Source: Chromobotia macracanthus | Lineage: Eukaryota; Chordata; Actinopteri; Cypriniformes; Botiidae | DNA length: 64,000 bases | Reading direction: 5' to 3' | Assembly (NCBI GenBank): GCA_036877525.1 | Contig: JAZGTH010000116.1 | Location: forward strand, 1 to 64,000 | Part shown: positions 53,501 through 64,000 of the stretch, one piece after another | How positions within the stretch are numbered: the first letter of the stretch is position 1 | How the letters are laid out: every line of letters begins with the position of its first letter | Program-made: the position numbers and the translations under genes | Notes under the pieces: generated by a model | The model's input: the letters and a program-made list of their open reading frames with translations, nothing else | Databases searched by the model: none | What the model was told of the DNA's origin: nothing

Positions 53501-56110
53501 GGGGCTTCCCAACACAGTTTTGAAGAAAATGAAACTGAGAGACTAGAGACATGTTTTTCATTGTCAGTTGCAGTCATGGCTTGTTAGGACAAAAACCCAC
53601 ACAATCTTTTATTCTTTTTTGTCACAATCTTTTATGTCACCTTATGACTTGTAACTACTTTCGGAGTGACAAGGGGAGAAACCCAGACAGGAGGATTCTG
53701 AGTAACAACAACACTGACATGGATCAGTTCAGCATGATGTTTTGAATGCTTAATGCGAGACTGGACGTTAATAGAAAAGTCCTATGGATTTCTACTCAGA
53801 CCCTCTGGGTTTCACTGCAGGCAAAAGCTCGTCACACAGCATGATGCATGTGGGACACTAAATAGATAACAACTGTAATGGGACTGCTCATGTTATTTAT
53901 CCTGCCAGAGATAAACGAGCTCAGAATGATAAGATGCTGATGTCTGCTGGGGCTGAACACAGATCACTTTGATGCTGCTTGATGCATGTAAACAGGCAGC
54001 TGAACATATTAAAGTATGCTAGGCTTTGAATATAAATGAAGGCAAGTCTTCTCAAAGCATGTCATTAAAGGTTGCTGGACTTGTTTAGAAGTTCTCTTTT
54101 ATTGATGAGTGGCAGCGAAGCTGCTTTCACCTTGAACATAATTCAGTTTTTTCAGAATTCAGTGTAAAAGGTTTTTAGAATTTTCTGTGTGTGCTCAGAA
54201 GGTGGTAAGCATTAAGTTGTTATTATTTTTATGTGGGTTGGAATAAATTGTTACGAAGCAAATTATTCTTATCTGCCTTTAAAGAAATTGTTATATTGCA
54301 CAGAAACCTAAAAACTGACATGGCTAAATTTAAAAAATGAGTTCAACTGCGCACTTCAAATTTTATTTAACCGGCAGCAGTATCCAATGTTTTTTCATTT
54401 TAACCAAGTGTAAACACACAATTTGGGTCAAACAACTGATGGGAGCAGCTGCAAGTTGATCTAAAACCTTCAGATGGAACACAGCTCATTCCTTAGCATC
54501 TATATAAATCTACCTCACATATAACAACACAATACATGAGACAGGCGTGTGTGCAGAAGAGAGCAGCTACTGCACTGTGTGAGGTGACAGACAATTAGTT
54601 ATCCAGTGTTGTTCTGTTCAAACAGGTTAAGAGGATACTGTACTTCACTCAAACATGAAAATTCTCTCATTATTTATTCACCCTTATCTTGTTCCAAATC
54701 TGTATTACTTTCTTTCTTGTGTGACACACAAAAGGAGATGTTAGGCAGAATGCTGGAGACTGACAACTTCATTGTATGGAGAACAAAAGCATTCTTCAAA
54801 ACTTATCTTGTGTTCCACAGAAGAAAGACTTACTTGTCTGTAATAACATAAGAGTGAATAAATTATGACATAAATCAACTCTTTAACTGAACTTACTCTC
54901 AAAAAACAGGCATGAGTCCTGAATTGTAAGACAGTCAGTTGATTACAGAATACAGTTGAACTGATTGTGAATGTAACCACAGTAACCACAACACAATGCT
55001 ACTTGTACTGTATCCTCTCTGTGTTACTTTTAAAAGTGCTTTGAAGTGATGTTTTACTACGTCTCTGAAAATCATTTTCAGTGCAAAACATTTTTATAAA
55101 ATTTTATTTAAAACACACAGGACTAACGTCAGCACAACTTGTATCAGAAAAGAACAAGCTTGTCTGATTTTTTGTGAATGCAACAACTGCTATTGTTCAG
55201 TTGGATCGACTGAACCACGTGAAAACAGTCTAATCATTCTGTTTAGGCTCTAGCATAAGGACCCAAAGTCCTCAGTAGCTAAACGGTCTTGAGTTAAAGT
55301 AATGGAGCATTTCACAGAGCAGGTGACCCTGACATCTATTAGTGCATGTAAAGAGTTTATCTGCTAAGAGGCTCACTGTTACGCAGAACTGCAGTAAATC
55401 TCCACTAAGAGGAAGAGATCTTCTTTACAGTGAAAGTGCCTAACACATGATCCTAACATGAACTCACCTGTTACCATTTTGCTTTTATTTCAATAGTGAA
55501 ACAAATATGAAGATGTGTTGGTCAAGCATTTGTGCATGTGTTTACTTGTCTAAATAAAATATTATACAAGCATACAGATGTTCTTTTAAATGTGTAAAGG
55601 AGATCTTGCTCACACACACACACACATATATAATATACATTTATACTTTTATCCAAAGCAACCAATGCAATGCAGGAACACACTTCCTGTAGCTCAACAC
55701 TTTAAGTCTCGGAGTCTCTCAGAGTACAAAGTTTCCTTCATCTAACAAATATATAACTACAGTTAAAGTGTCTATGCAAGCACAGGAGGCCACCATTTTC
55801 ATTTGTCTGCTGCATTTATTTTTTGCTTTTTGTCCAAACAAAATGTCCTGACCATCAATTTTCATTGGCAAGACAGAGCAAGTAAGTACATTTTGTTTGA
55901 AATGTCTTGCTTTGAAATGCTGACAGAATAAAAGAGTGAAGAATAAAAAGTAGTTGCAGACCCCCTGGAAAGCTAAGCACTCCTCCTCTCTCTATCTCTC
56001 CATCTCTATCGCTTTCTATCTGTCTCAACAGAAAACGAAAAGAAAACTGATTTTCATACCTTTGAAATATTGCTGGACCTGCTTGCAGAATGACCAAGCG
56101 GTTTCTCATT
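37957..56110 (-). CDS. march8: E3 ubiquitin-protein ligase MARCH8 (5' end outside window)
   Basis: Minus-strand exons 56060-56110, 49563-49642, 42951-43131, 40536-40671 and 37957-38261 join in frame to 250 residues. They run from NEKPLGHSASRSSNISK through the RING-CH domain to the terminal MEILHV. The RING-CH zinc ligands are present (CRICHCEG, PCHCTGSL, FVHQSCLQQW, CCELCKY). Two membrane helices follow: FHVIAITCVVWSLYVLI in the fourth exon and LVVVAIGFTGGLVFMYV in the last. MARCH8 is an endosomal and plasma-membrane ligase that ubiquitinates transmembrane glycoproteins such as MHC class II, transferrin receptor and CD86, and it can restrict viral envelope proteins. About 34 N-terminal residues with the start codon are missing compared with the mammalian protein, and I found no exon for them up to 64000, so the first coding exon probably lies beyond the right edge. 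A further in-frame cassette exon lies at 47950-48780. MARCH1 is the close paralogue; the NEKPLGH segment and LEWPFWTKL with TEPxFENK-like tail favour MARCH8. Confidence 0.93.
38262..40535 (-). other. march8 last intron
   Basis: It contains a 221-codon open frame on the plus strand (38325-38990) without recognisable domains, and G-rich tracts near 39460-39475 and 39630-39668. A C-tract on the transcript side (40501-40530, G on the plus strand) directly follows the donor. Confidence 0.6.
40501..40530. repeat. Poly-G tracts abutting a splice donor
   Basis: Two runs of nine or more G separated by a TT-GGGGG-AA motif lie immediately beside the march8 donor at 40535/40536. On the march8 RNA this is C-rich. 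The plus strand could form a G-quadruplex and its partner an i-motif. Such tracts are also length-unstable. Confidence 0.85.
40698..40762. repeat. Compound (TG)n(GA)n microsatellite
   Basis: About eleven TG units are followed by about twenty GA units with one AA interruption, in march8 intron sequence just upstream (transcript sense) of the 40671 acceptor. Confidence 0.92.
40763..42950 (-). other. march8 intron with transposon remnant
   Basis: Mainly AT-rich unique sequence. A Tc1-type terminal sequence at 41183 suggests an old transposon fragment. No alternative exon was recognised. Confidence 0.5.
41183..41230 (+). mobile_element. Tc1/mariner-like terminal repeat fragment
   Basis: TACACTACCAGTCAAACGTTTGACGCAT closely resembles the well-known fish Tc1-family end that starts TACACTACC and continues GTCAAAAGTTTGGA, beginning with the expected TA. 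The opposite end was not found within the next kilobase, so this is a solo or truncated end. Confidence 0.55.
43132..47949 (-). other. Large march8 intron
   Basis: About 4.8 kb of AT-rich sequence upstream of the RING-CH exon. It holds a (TC)n(AC)n microsatellite at 44467-44508 and an A-tract near 45091. No other exon or repeat family was recognised. Confidence 0.55.
44467..44508. repeat. (TC)n(AC)n microsatellite
   Basis: Seven TC units are followed by about fourteen AC units. Confidence 0.92.
47950..48780 (-). CDS. march8: Optional 277-residue cassette exon of march8
   Basis: This 831-base exon is open throughout on the minus strand. It is bounded by acceptor CGTATGCAG|TTCTAATGAC and donor GACTGCTGCAG|GTTGGTG. 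It starts and ends in phase 2, like the junction between the 49563-49642 exon and the RING-CH exon. It can therefore be included or skipped without changing frame, and in both cases the arginine codon of CRIC is completed. The encoded segment is serine-rich and probably disordered, with an acidic stretch (MEDMGDDEVFEEDSS) near the end. Long MARCH1 and MARCH8 isoforms with an insert at this place are known in mammals, to my recollection. If the donor is ignored the frame continues about 18 codons to a stop at 47892. Confidence 0.75.
48781..49562 (-). other. march8 intron between cassette and upstream exon
   Basis: Unremarkable AT-rich sequence, except for a cyprinid-type repeat end at 49392-49448. 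Confidence 0.6.
49392..49448. mobile_element. Fragment of a palindromic fish repeat
   Basis: The phrase ATGAGGGTGAATACATTTTG, then ACAATTTTCATTTCTGGGTG and AACTGTTGCTTTAAG, matches from memory the end of a very common cyprinid non-autonomous element (ATGAGGGTGAGTAAAT..ATTTTCATTTTTGGGTGAACT). Only this end is visible. Confidence 0.5.
50350..51230 (+). mobile_element. Possible endogenous retrovirus 3' remnant with LTR
   Basis: A 123-codon open frame (50357-50728, +) with hydrophilic, unrecognised content is followed by a G-rich purine tract near 50868-50880. Further on comes a unit with TATAAA at 51021, AATAAA at 51112 and a T/G-rich stretch after it. TATA, then a polyadenylation signal about 90 bases later, is the order expected in an LTR (U3, R, U5). 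No second LTR, pol gene or primer-binding site is present in the window, so this could be a truncated or solo-type insertion. The family is not identified and the borders are approximate. Confidence 0.35.
54641..54870. mobile_element. Palindromic non-autonomous fish repeat
   Basis: The left part (ACATGAAAATTCTCTCATTA, then TATTCACCCTTATCTTGTTC and CAAATCTGTATTACTTTCTT) and the right part (TTCCACAGAAGAAAGACTTA, ending AGAGTGAATAAATTATGACA) are roughly inverted copies of each other. They match from memory a high-copy cyprinid palindromic element (TCATCATTTACTCACCCTCA type). The copy is diverged and shortened. Open frames crossing it are incidental. Confidence 0.6.
55611..55640. repeat. (CA)n(TA)n microsatellite with SINE-like fragment
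   Basis: A CA run followed by TATATAATATA, then ATACTTTTATCCAAAGCAAC, a fragment of the same short repeat as at 14660. Confidence 0.7.
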
Positions 56111-59100
56111 CTGTGAAAGAGAGAAAAGAATAGAGTTAACAGCTTATAAATCAATTCAAAAGAAACAAAGAGATCAAAAGGCAGAAAATCAAGTTTCAAG
56201 TACATCTACTTGAAACATCTACTGCAACCGACTCAGAAAAGTGTTTTAATAACACTGCAACCTTCAATTTTGATTCTTAGTGCACTCTACAATCTTCTGC
56301 ACTCTAAAGGATGAAATACACCTACACGGGAAGAAAATAACACATTGTTAGAGATTTAACGAAACGATTGCTTTAATTGAATGATCTTTATACTGTATAT
56401 TTCTCAGCTGGTTAATTTCATCCTCAAGTATAGAGGAGAGAAGTCTGGGCTCCTGCTGTGATATTATTTATAGGTCTGCTATGAGTGGCGTGTATGAGGG
56501 TGGTTGTATTATCACAGTATGAAATGTTCCACTCCGTGACACTTATTCGGTCAGTTGCAATACAAGCATGAATATGAAGAAATTAAAAGTGTGCAAAAAT
56601 AGGGCAAGAAGTGTTTGTAATGGTGCTAAACCTACTAATCAGCCACAATTGAACCATATTTTGATTTTCAGGTTGTTGTTTTTTTGTCTGGCAGAAGTTG
56701 CAGATTTTCCTTGTGGCAGATCCAAATCTATCAGCCATAATTCTTCATTGATCTACAGCCTTCATTTCTTTTTTCAGATGTGTTTAGTGAATTGAGTAAT
56801 TTAAGTGTTAAATACATGTTTACTGTATTTAAGCATTTTGAACATGTTTTTCAAAACGCTTATTGTAATAACTTATTATAATAACAAAAAAACATGTTTT
56901 TTGTTATTACTGAATTGTATTTACTACTTACAGATGGGTCCAAAAGTGGCCGCATGTAAAAATGCTGCTTTTTTCTATTTTCTCCCCCATTACAAACATT
57001 ATCAGCACAACAATTTGAATAAAAGAATTTTTAAGTATTTAGTAGGTCCACCTTCTTTTCACAGCATATACTTAAGATGGTGTGGACTACAAACCCTAAT
57101 GATCCATGTTCTCCCCGCATGATTTGGGAATGTTCTAGAACAACTTCTAAGCACATTTTGTCTGTTTCAATGGAAGCAGGAAAATACAAGTTAACATGGT
57201 CAATGTCACAAATAGCTTTGTAAAGAATTCATTGTGCATATCAGTCATTGGCCGCCCTGCTCTTCAGATATTAGCTTACTGAAATAATCGTTTTGTCTAG
57301 AAAATGGGTTCATTGTGATTTAATGCTGCTTGAATCCATGTCTTCACTCATCATAATCAATATTATATTCTTATATATATTATAGAAGATATGTGATATA
57401 GCATCTCATTCTATTCTAATTTCCCCCTGAAAGGCTGATTCTTAAGTGTGATCCTTGTGCCAAGAAGAAAAAATCTCTACAAAGAAAAAAATAGATTTGT
57501 CAGACAGATCTTTTGTGTCTCAAGTCTGTCTCTTTGTTCTCTTTGAACTGACTGGAACAGGGACACATAACAGGCCCAAGAGCCTATAAGCAGGCTGAAT
57601 ACATACACATGAGCCCTACTCAGATGGGACCTGTTTTCCCTAAGGAATTTGTGATTTCACTTTGTGATTTTAATTCCCTATTAATCTAATGAGTTTGTGT
57701 TTTTCCTCACACAACCTCAGTAAAAATATGGAGCAAATATCTACAGTTTTTTGGCTACTGTAACTCTTCTGAAGGCCCTCTGAGACATTTAAGCCATGCT
57801 AAAAATGTCTGTGATTGAGGTATACTGTAACTACAGTTAATTTTCCTTTTTGCATTGCCTGGTGTACCTGCATTATAGATTCAGCACCTTTTGTCAACTG
57901 TCTGGGTGAACTAACAGTTGGTGGTTAAAGAACTGCTGGCATCTCATCAATGTAAAAAACAGAACAGCTACTGTAGTAGCAACCTCAAGTGTATTCATTA
58001 ATTTAATTGATCCCTTCTCTTACTTACATATATGTGATATAATTATGACATTATGTACTCATTTTAAGTGGTTTATGATGTCTGCACCCAAAGCACATGA
58101 CCTTTAGTAATCCAGACACTGGACTCACATCCAGACACTTCCATCTTAGTAAATACTACAGAGATCCAATTCTCATCTGAATCCCAGATATCCACTATAA
58201 TTAACTGTAATTCAAATATCATTGGGAAAACTAATTCTGCCTGAAGAGTGCTATACACACAGAATCACACAAATGTAAACAGGAAGTTCCATTTAGAATC
58301 ATGCATCATTAGAATGCAAAAAACAACACTTACATTGAAAACAAAAGAAATAACCAAAGGAAGAATCACACATGCTAGTTTAGTATTACCATCCAGTATG
58401 ATTGGTGGGGCAGGAATGGTAGTAATATCAGTGCTTAGCAGAGGAAAACTGCAACAAAGAGACCTTTGGCACAATGTGCTATGATTAGTGAGTGGGTGAA
58501 TGTGTGAGAGCTCATTGTTTTGAACTGAACTGAACTGTAATGGTGAGGGGTCCAATACTTGTGAAAGCATGTGCAGCAGCAGAAGGACATACTTTTTATC
58601 TTTAATCATTTCTCTGCTTTACTCATGTCTCTAGCCTTCAGCTGTTACCATGGCGATAGCAGCAGAAGGGGACGGAGTGCTTAATCCCTGCTGGTTACTG
58701 TCTATGTTATTAAGGAGAGTTTTAGCTGCACTACACATCAAAACAGTTCATCTAGTCATTTTCAGTACAGATGCACACACAAGATTATGGTCATCTCCAC
58801 ATGACTTTAACAGATCAAAAATTTGTCATGCTGTATATGGATATGGAATTTTTATACTGTTTTTTCACAGTCTTTTTACTTGCAATATACAACTAAGCCA
58901 ATAAACATTATTCTAGTTACCAACTGAAGTCTCATTAGACTAGTTTAGCTAACATTACTGGTCTCAAAACTACACAATTATGATATAACTTATAATCATT
59001 ACATTCAAGTTCAATCAATTTTGGTAAATCAGTTTAGATCACCAATTTGAGTGAATATATTCAAAACTCTGATCCTACTATTTGTTTTCATTCGTAAACG

Positions 59101-61410
59101 CTCACAAAAGTCTGTTTGGCATTATATACTCAAATGTTTATTAAAAAATAATTGCCATCTGACATTTTTAATCTACTTCCTCTGATATAGAAAAAAAATG
59201 AATAAATCACCCTCTACAGCCACTTCAAAGCACATAAATTGATATATACTGAAAAGAGAAAGAATGTAAATCTCTCATTGCAGGCAAAAAATAAAGTACA
59301 AAAACCTCAGACTTACATGTTTACCAATATTCTGTTTACAAACATATTAATCTGTTTGCACTAATAATCGCACCTGCTAAACTTGGGTTGACAAAAAAAG
59401 AGGTTATTGCAGATGAGACACTGAATACACCAAAACTATAACAAATATTTGGTGAGGAGGATCCAAATAATTTGCAAAACATCCAAAATAATGGCAACGG
59501 CCGAAATGAAGTGCTTAATGCAGTGTTGTTATGGATCTGCAGAGCTCCATCAGTGAGTGGGCAGATCCAGAATAATGAGGCTAGCTTTAAGGTTTCCATG
59601 AGTGCACAGATAATATAATGAGATGACAAATGCATGAATGCTGCTTCAATATAATATGACAGGGATGATTAGAGGAGAAAACAGCCAAATGAGGTTTGGG
59701 GTAGGTGAGTGCTACAAATCTACAAATCACTCAGCATGCTCAAATTACGCGCCTCCATCTCTGTCTCAGCAATGAGCAAATGTTAACATAAGCTTGTAAT
59801 CACTTTCAAAACACTTTAAAAAAAAAGAAAAAGAGTGCTTGGCATATAAAACTTTGCAGCAGTCTCACTGGCTTCTGTCTGCTGCTACCTGTGACAGAGA
59901 GATGCTGGGAAGGCTGCACATTTTATGAATAAATAATTTCTCTTCCTGGTATTGGACTTACTGTAGATCCTACTAGGGTTTAGTTTAGGAACTTCCCACC
60001 TCTATTTGTGTGTTGTACGAAACTCAAGAAATTGCCACGGTCTCATCACCCCACCAGACAAGATCTGCTGCATTTTCTGCGATTTTTAGACTTTTACCTG
60101 GAAATGTGTGACATTTCAGGTGATAAGACTGAGGCTTAAAAATGTGGCAGAGATGTCTAGAAGTGTTTTCTGTAAAACTCTTTCTGCCATGCTGGGGAAA
60201 ACACTGCTCATGGCCTTGCAAAACCAGATTTAAAACGATCAACATAAAGATCCACCTACTTAGACAGGAATAGATTAACCAAGCAAAGCTTTTTTTAAAA
60301 TGCTGTTTATGGGGTGGGTAAATCTGAAAGGGGATATAAAAGCAGAGTAGTGTGGTCAAAAATATCTTGATTACATGCTACTAAATCTCAATCATAATAT
60401 CTTTTGATATCTAACCCTTTCTGCAAGTTCAGAGACATGACACGAATAAAAACCTGTTTGTATTGACTCGGCAAGCCCCTGCTATTTTTTATATTATGCA
60501 GTGTGTATCATATGGTCTTTGAATGGTTTGTAGGAGGTCTGAGGGAGGTCTGTGGGCATCCCGTAGAAGACTATACTGCTCATATCTGCTCTGAATGTTT
60601 CCTAAATTGCTTATATGTTAGAAAAGGTCTCAGATGTGGACAGCACAGCTACTGTACCTCATAACATAGGCACCATCATTTCCACAAAGTTGTACTTTGG
60701 TCAGGTAAAGCTTTGTGGACAATATGCAAGCCTTATCTCGTCCCTATATCTGGGCCATCTATTAGAAGGGGGTGAGTCTGTGACTGCCTCACAGAAAAGA
60801 TTGAGTTATCTAACTGGATGAGCAGGGGTTGTTATCAGCAGTGAGTGTAGGCCTATGACAGATGGTCATTCTGCATAGTCTCATCTGGCTGCTTTCTCTC
60901 TCCATCTCTCAGACTCTCTCTCCATATCTCATTGCCACTGCAGACAGCTAAACACAGCAGCCGCATTGAGGAGAAACAGACATTAAGTAAGATCACTGTG
61001 TCAATCTCTACATCACTCTGTCTCACTCATCATTTCTTTCTCTTATTTTGTTCTGCTTTTCTTAGTTTCTTCATTTCCACAAGCAGCTCAGTGTTTCCTA
61101 TTTGTTAATGTTTGACTGGAAGTGACACAATAAAATTCAAAGAAAAAGTACAGAATTCTCATGACTAAATGCAAATAAAAATAAAAGGCAATGTTCCTCA
61201 TGTGTTACGGTCAAAGGAAGTGACTGTGGTGTAGCAATCCTTAATTGAGAAAAAAACATCATCTGTACACATATTTTAAATCAAACCATTAGGGAAATGC
61301 GATAGATGTGTTGATTTGATAATACAGACTATGACAAAATAAGCCAAATTTTCATGCAACAATGGCATCCCATACATTTTTAACTCATAAGCTGTGTCTT
61401 GTTTAAATAT

Positions 61411-61714
61411 GAGGTTCTCAAACTTTTGGGGCCAGGGACCCCTTACAAGGGAACCCAAAGAACACATTTCTCCTTGAATCATGTTAATACAACCTATATG
61501 TTTTGACTCAACAACATTTATACTTTGCAAGTTTTCTTAAAAGCTTTCATAAAATCAACAGGAGCAAAACTGGAATGGTTCTAATAAACCCAAACCTAAA
61601 AGTAGTATAAGGTTTCTTAAGTGTTATAATAATACAGCACAATAGTTGATTATCATTTTGCAGATCCCCTGGCTCTGGACCATCAGGGTCCCTGCACAAC
61701 ACTTTAAGAACCGT
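61411..61714. mobile_element. hAT-like MITE
   Basis: The left end GAGGTTCTCAAACTTTTGGG with GCCAGGGACCCCTTAC and the right end, read on the minus strand as CAACGGTTCTTAAAGTGTTG with TGCAGGGACCCTG, are imperfect inverted repeats enclosing about 300 bases without coding capacity. The GGTTCTCAAAC start is typical of hAT/Charlie-type ends. The 8-bp target duplication was not clear. Confidence 0.55.
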
Positions 61715-62290
61715 TGATTATATCAACATTGTATTGAATTATATTAACTTTAATTTTACAATTTATGATGTGGTTGCCATGATGTTTCTACTTTATGTGG
61801 AAACTTGCTCAAAGTATCTTGCTCAAGATAAATAACAACATACCTGTCCTCCCTAAAATGTTAACAAGCACAGGTAATAACACTACAAATATGTAGTATA
61901 ATTAACACAAACGAATTTCAGTGAACCTCTATGACATTTTATAGTATCATTTTCCCATGTTTATTCAAGAATAGTGCTCATCTTGCCAATTAATACAAAG
62001 TGCTGTGAAAATGCAACAGCTTGTGGAGGACGATTGTTGTTGTGACAGATGCTTACATCTGCCAGGGGATGAAAGGACAGAAAGGTGCTAATGACAGAGC
62101 TGCTAATGCATTCAAGGTAACTATTTGTTTTAGCGAAACTGTTTGTCATACACATAATCAACTGTGCTGAAATTATTGGTCCTTAATACTGAGAGAGTAG
62201 AAATGTGTGGGTGTAAACACACACATGTTGGCACATGTGGTTTATGAGGACTCTCCATAGTGGTTATGGTTTTTATACTGTACAAACTAT

Positions 62291-62311
62291 ATATTATTAT
62301 TATTATTATAT
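62291..62311. repeat. (ATT)n microsatellite
   Basis: Six to seven units of a TTA/ATT triplet. Confidence 0.85.
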
Positions 62312-64000
62312 TACAAACTATCCCCTAACCCTACCCCTTAACCTAATCCACAAAGAACATTTTTGGCATATTTAAATTAACTAAAAAAGTCACCATTTAG
62401 TATGTTTTTAAAGTGATTCAGTTAATAAGGGAAAAAGGAAGTGTTCCCGTAAACCATGTTTATTATGTTGTACACGTTATACACGTCAGTATACACATTT
62501 GTGTCCTCATAAACACACAAATACACACACACACACATACACTTACACAGAGACTAGCAGATGAAAACAGAGACAGCAGCAGAATTAAATCAACAGAACA
62601 AACATCTCTCTCTGAAGGAAACATGAAAAGCTGTTTGAATTTCAGGTTGATGAAATGTTGGCTTTCACGTTAGTTTTGGACATTCCCATTCAGAAGACAA
62701 TAATCAGGTGACATATGAGTGGAGAATCTTGCCATGCTTCCAGCTAGGCAGAGACATCCTCCACCACAAAAGTAAACCTTTTACAATACAGAGATACTGA
62801 TACATGACAGGTGTTCTGAATTGGTCTACAGGCAATATGGCAGCAATGCATCTATGTGAAATGGCTTGACAAACATATTTATTTCTTGTGTTAATATATT
62901 TCTTATTGAAAGTTGAATTTGCTACTTGCTTTTGCTAATCAGAGGCAGATGATCCTGGGAAAGAAACACTCTTGTTCTACAGGGCATTTTTTTGGACAAA
63001 CATTTGTATACACCATTTGTATACAGCTCTGAGTGCATGGTGAGTACTCAACATTTTTGGTCTGTTTTCCTGAAACAAAAGACAGTGAATTTTAAATGCT
63101 CTTTTGCCAACTTTTAAGAGTGCACTAGCATACAGATGGCCTTAAAGCTAAAAGACACAGACCAAACCGAAAAGTTATTTTATATGGTCTTTGAACTGGA
63201 CAAAGTCCCTGCTACACCAGCCCTTAAACCCACAGTCCTTCATTCCACAATCCTCAGCACACACTCTAGAACTAATCCAGTGAAAATCACTCAAAGCCTC
63301 AATAAGATATATGTATTTTGTAGATTGGTCCAGTTAATGCACATGCACATTCTAGAACAATAACATGTCTTTATCGAATGCCTCATTTAACAGAAAGGCA
63401 AGGACTTCCCTACACCCCTACAAGCATTTGTACAAGTGAACTATCCCTGCATTCCTATACAGTCTCTGCTTTAGAAAGTCAATAGAATTACCTTTCAAAC
63501 AGACTTTGTGATATTTGTAGAAAACATCTGGTGTCAACACAGTACACAAGAAGTATGCATTTATATCCAGACCAGCTGGTTCCACTGCTTTGGTTTAGGG
63601 GATTTTTCTCTGATGCAAAGCAACCCTTTGTGCACATACTGCTATAGCTTGCTTTTTTATTTATTATTTTTTTAAATCAATTTTACTGGAAAAAAGGAAA
63701 AATCAATCCTAATTTTAGCCCTTTGGAAAACATGACAACAGGACTTGTTTTTTGGTGACATGTTTTGAAAAGTCCTCATCTTGAGACTGAGAGCTGATGC
63801 ATTGGTTTCAGTTATTTTATTTGGAGTGCACGTCAAAATGGAAGCACAGCTGTTTATCTGCCAGATCAGAGCGATTTTACAAACAGCAGTAATGAGAGTG
63901 AAACAAGCCTTAACAAGAACATTTTAAAGCCAGTCATGTCATATGTCAACAAAGCATGCTGGGATCATCGTCTTGTGTACAGAATTTCATGCAATATTTA

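Larger units (their letters stand above)
49643..56059 (-). other. Large march8 intron with repeats
   Basis: This 6.4-kb intron contains an LTR-like remnant (50350-51230), a palindromic fish repeat (54641-54870) and a CA/TA microsatellite near 55611. The remainder is AT-rich, with no exon recognised. Confidence 0.6.
56111..64000 (-). other. march8 upstream intron, running off the right edge
   Basis: No exon encoding the MARCH8 N-terminus was found. The stretch is AT-rich, with an imperfect palindrome near 56877-56909, a hAT-like MITE at 61411-61714, an (ATT)n tract at 62291-62311 and an (AC)n tract near 62522-62540. Small open frames on both strands have no support. Confidence 0.6.

Noticed and set aside
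56805..57122. 105-codon plus-strand frame
   Set aside because: AT-rich, contains the palindromic tract, with no recognisable protein features.

Overview
This is a vertebrate nuclear window, most likely from a ray-finned fish of the carp and zebrafish group. It is AT-rich, with GT-AG introns, long gene-poor stretches, microsatellites and short fish-type repeats. The encoded proteins match vertebrate families closely: an IFIT protein, a type IV intermediate filament protein, the mitochondrial porin VDAC2 and the RING-CH ubiquitin ligase MARCH8. The fish assignment rests on a VDAC2 without the N-terminal extension known from mammals and on repeats resembling cyprinid ones. The species cannot be named from the sequence.

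Layout. Positions 1 to about 16.5 kb contain no gene I can support. They hold several unique, moderately GC-rich blocks that look like candidate conserved non-coding elements, plus a pair of diverged repeat copies and a SINE-like repeat. From 16.5 to 19.0 kb (+) lie recognisable exons of a COMTD1-type O-methyltransferase carrying several frameshifts and a premature stop: a pseudogene. From 19.75 to 21.9 kb (+) is an intact IFIT-like gene, with an exact interferon-stimulated response element ahead of a non-coding first exon. From 22.7 to 26.65 kb (+) is a three-exon neurofilament-like gene with a CRE and a TATA box in its promoter and an unusually long charged tail. From 27.26 to about 33.8 kb (-) is a complete vdac2 gene: eight coding exons, 283 aa, plus a non-coding first exon. 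From about 36 kb to beyond the right edge (-) is march8. Six of its exons lie in the window and the start-codon exon is not visible. One exon is a large phase-compatible cassette that would insert 277 residues before the RING-CH domain.

Functional links. The genes do not form a pathway. The arrangement is syntenic: VDAC2 and COMTD1 are neighbours in other vertebrates, so the dead comtd1 copy near an intact vdac2 is informative. IFIT (antiviral RNA response) and MARCH8 (down-regulation of membrane glycoproteins) are both connected to immunity, but nothing here shows co-regulation. I found no sign of a wholly new biological system. The most rewarding items are the march8 cassette exon, the comtd1 pseudogene, the atypical intermediate filament tail and the candidate regulatory blocks on the left.
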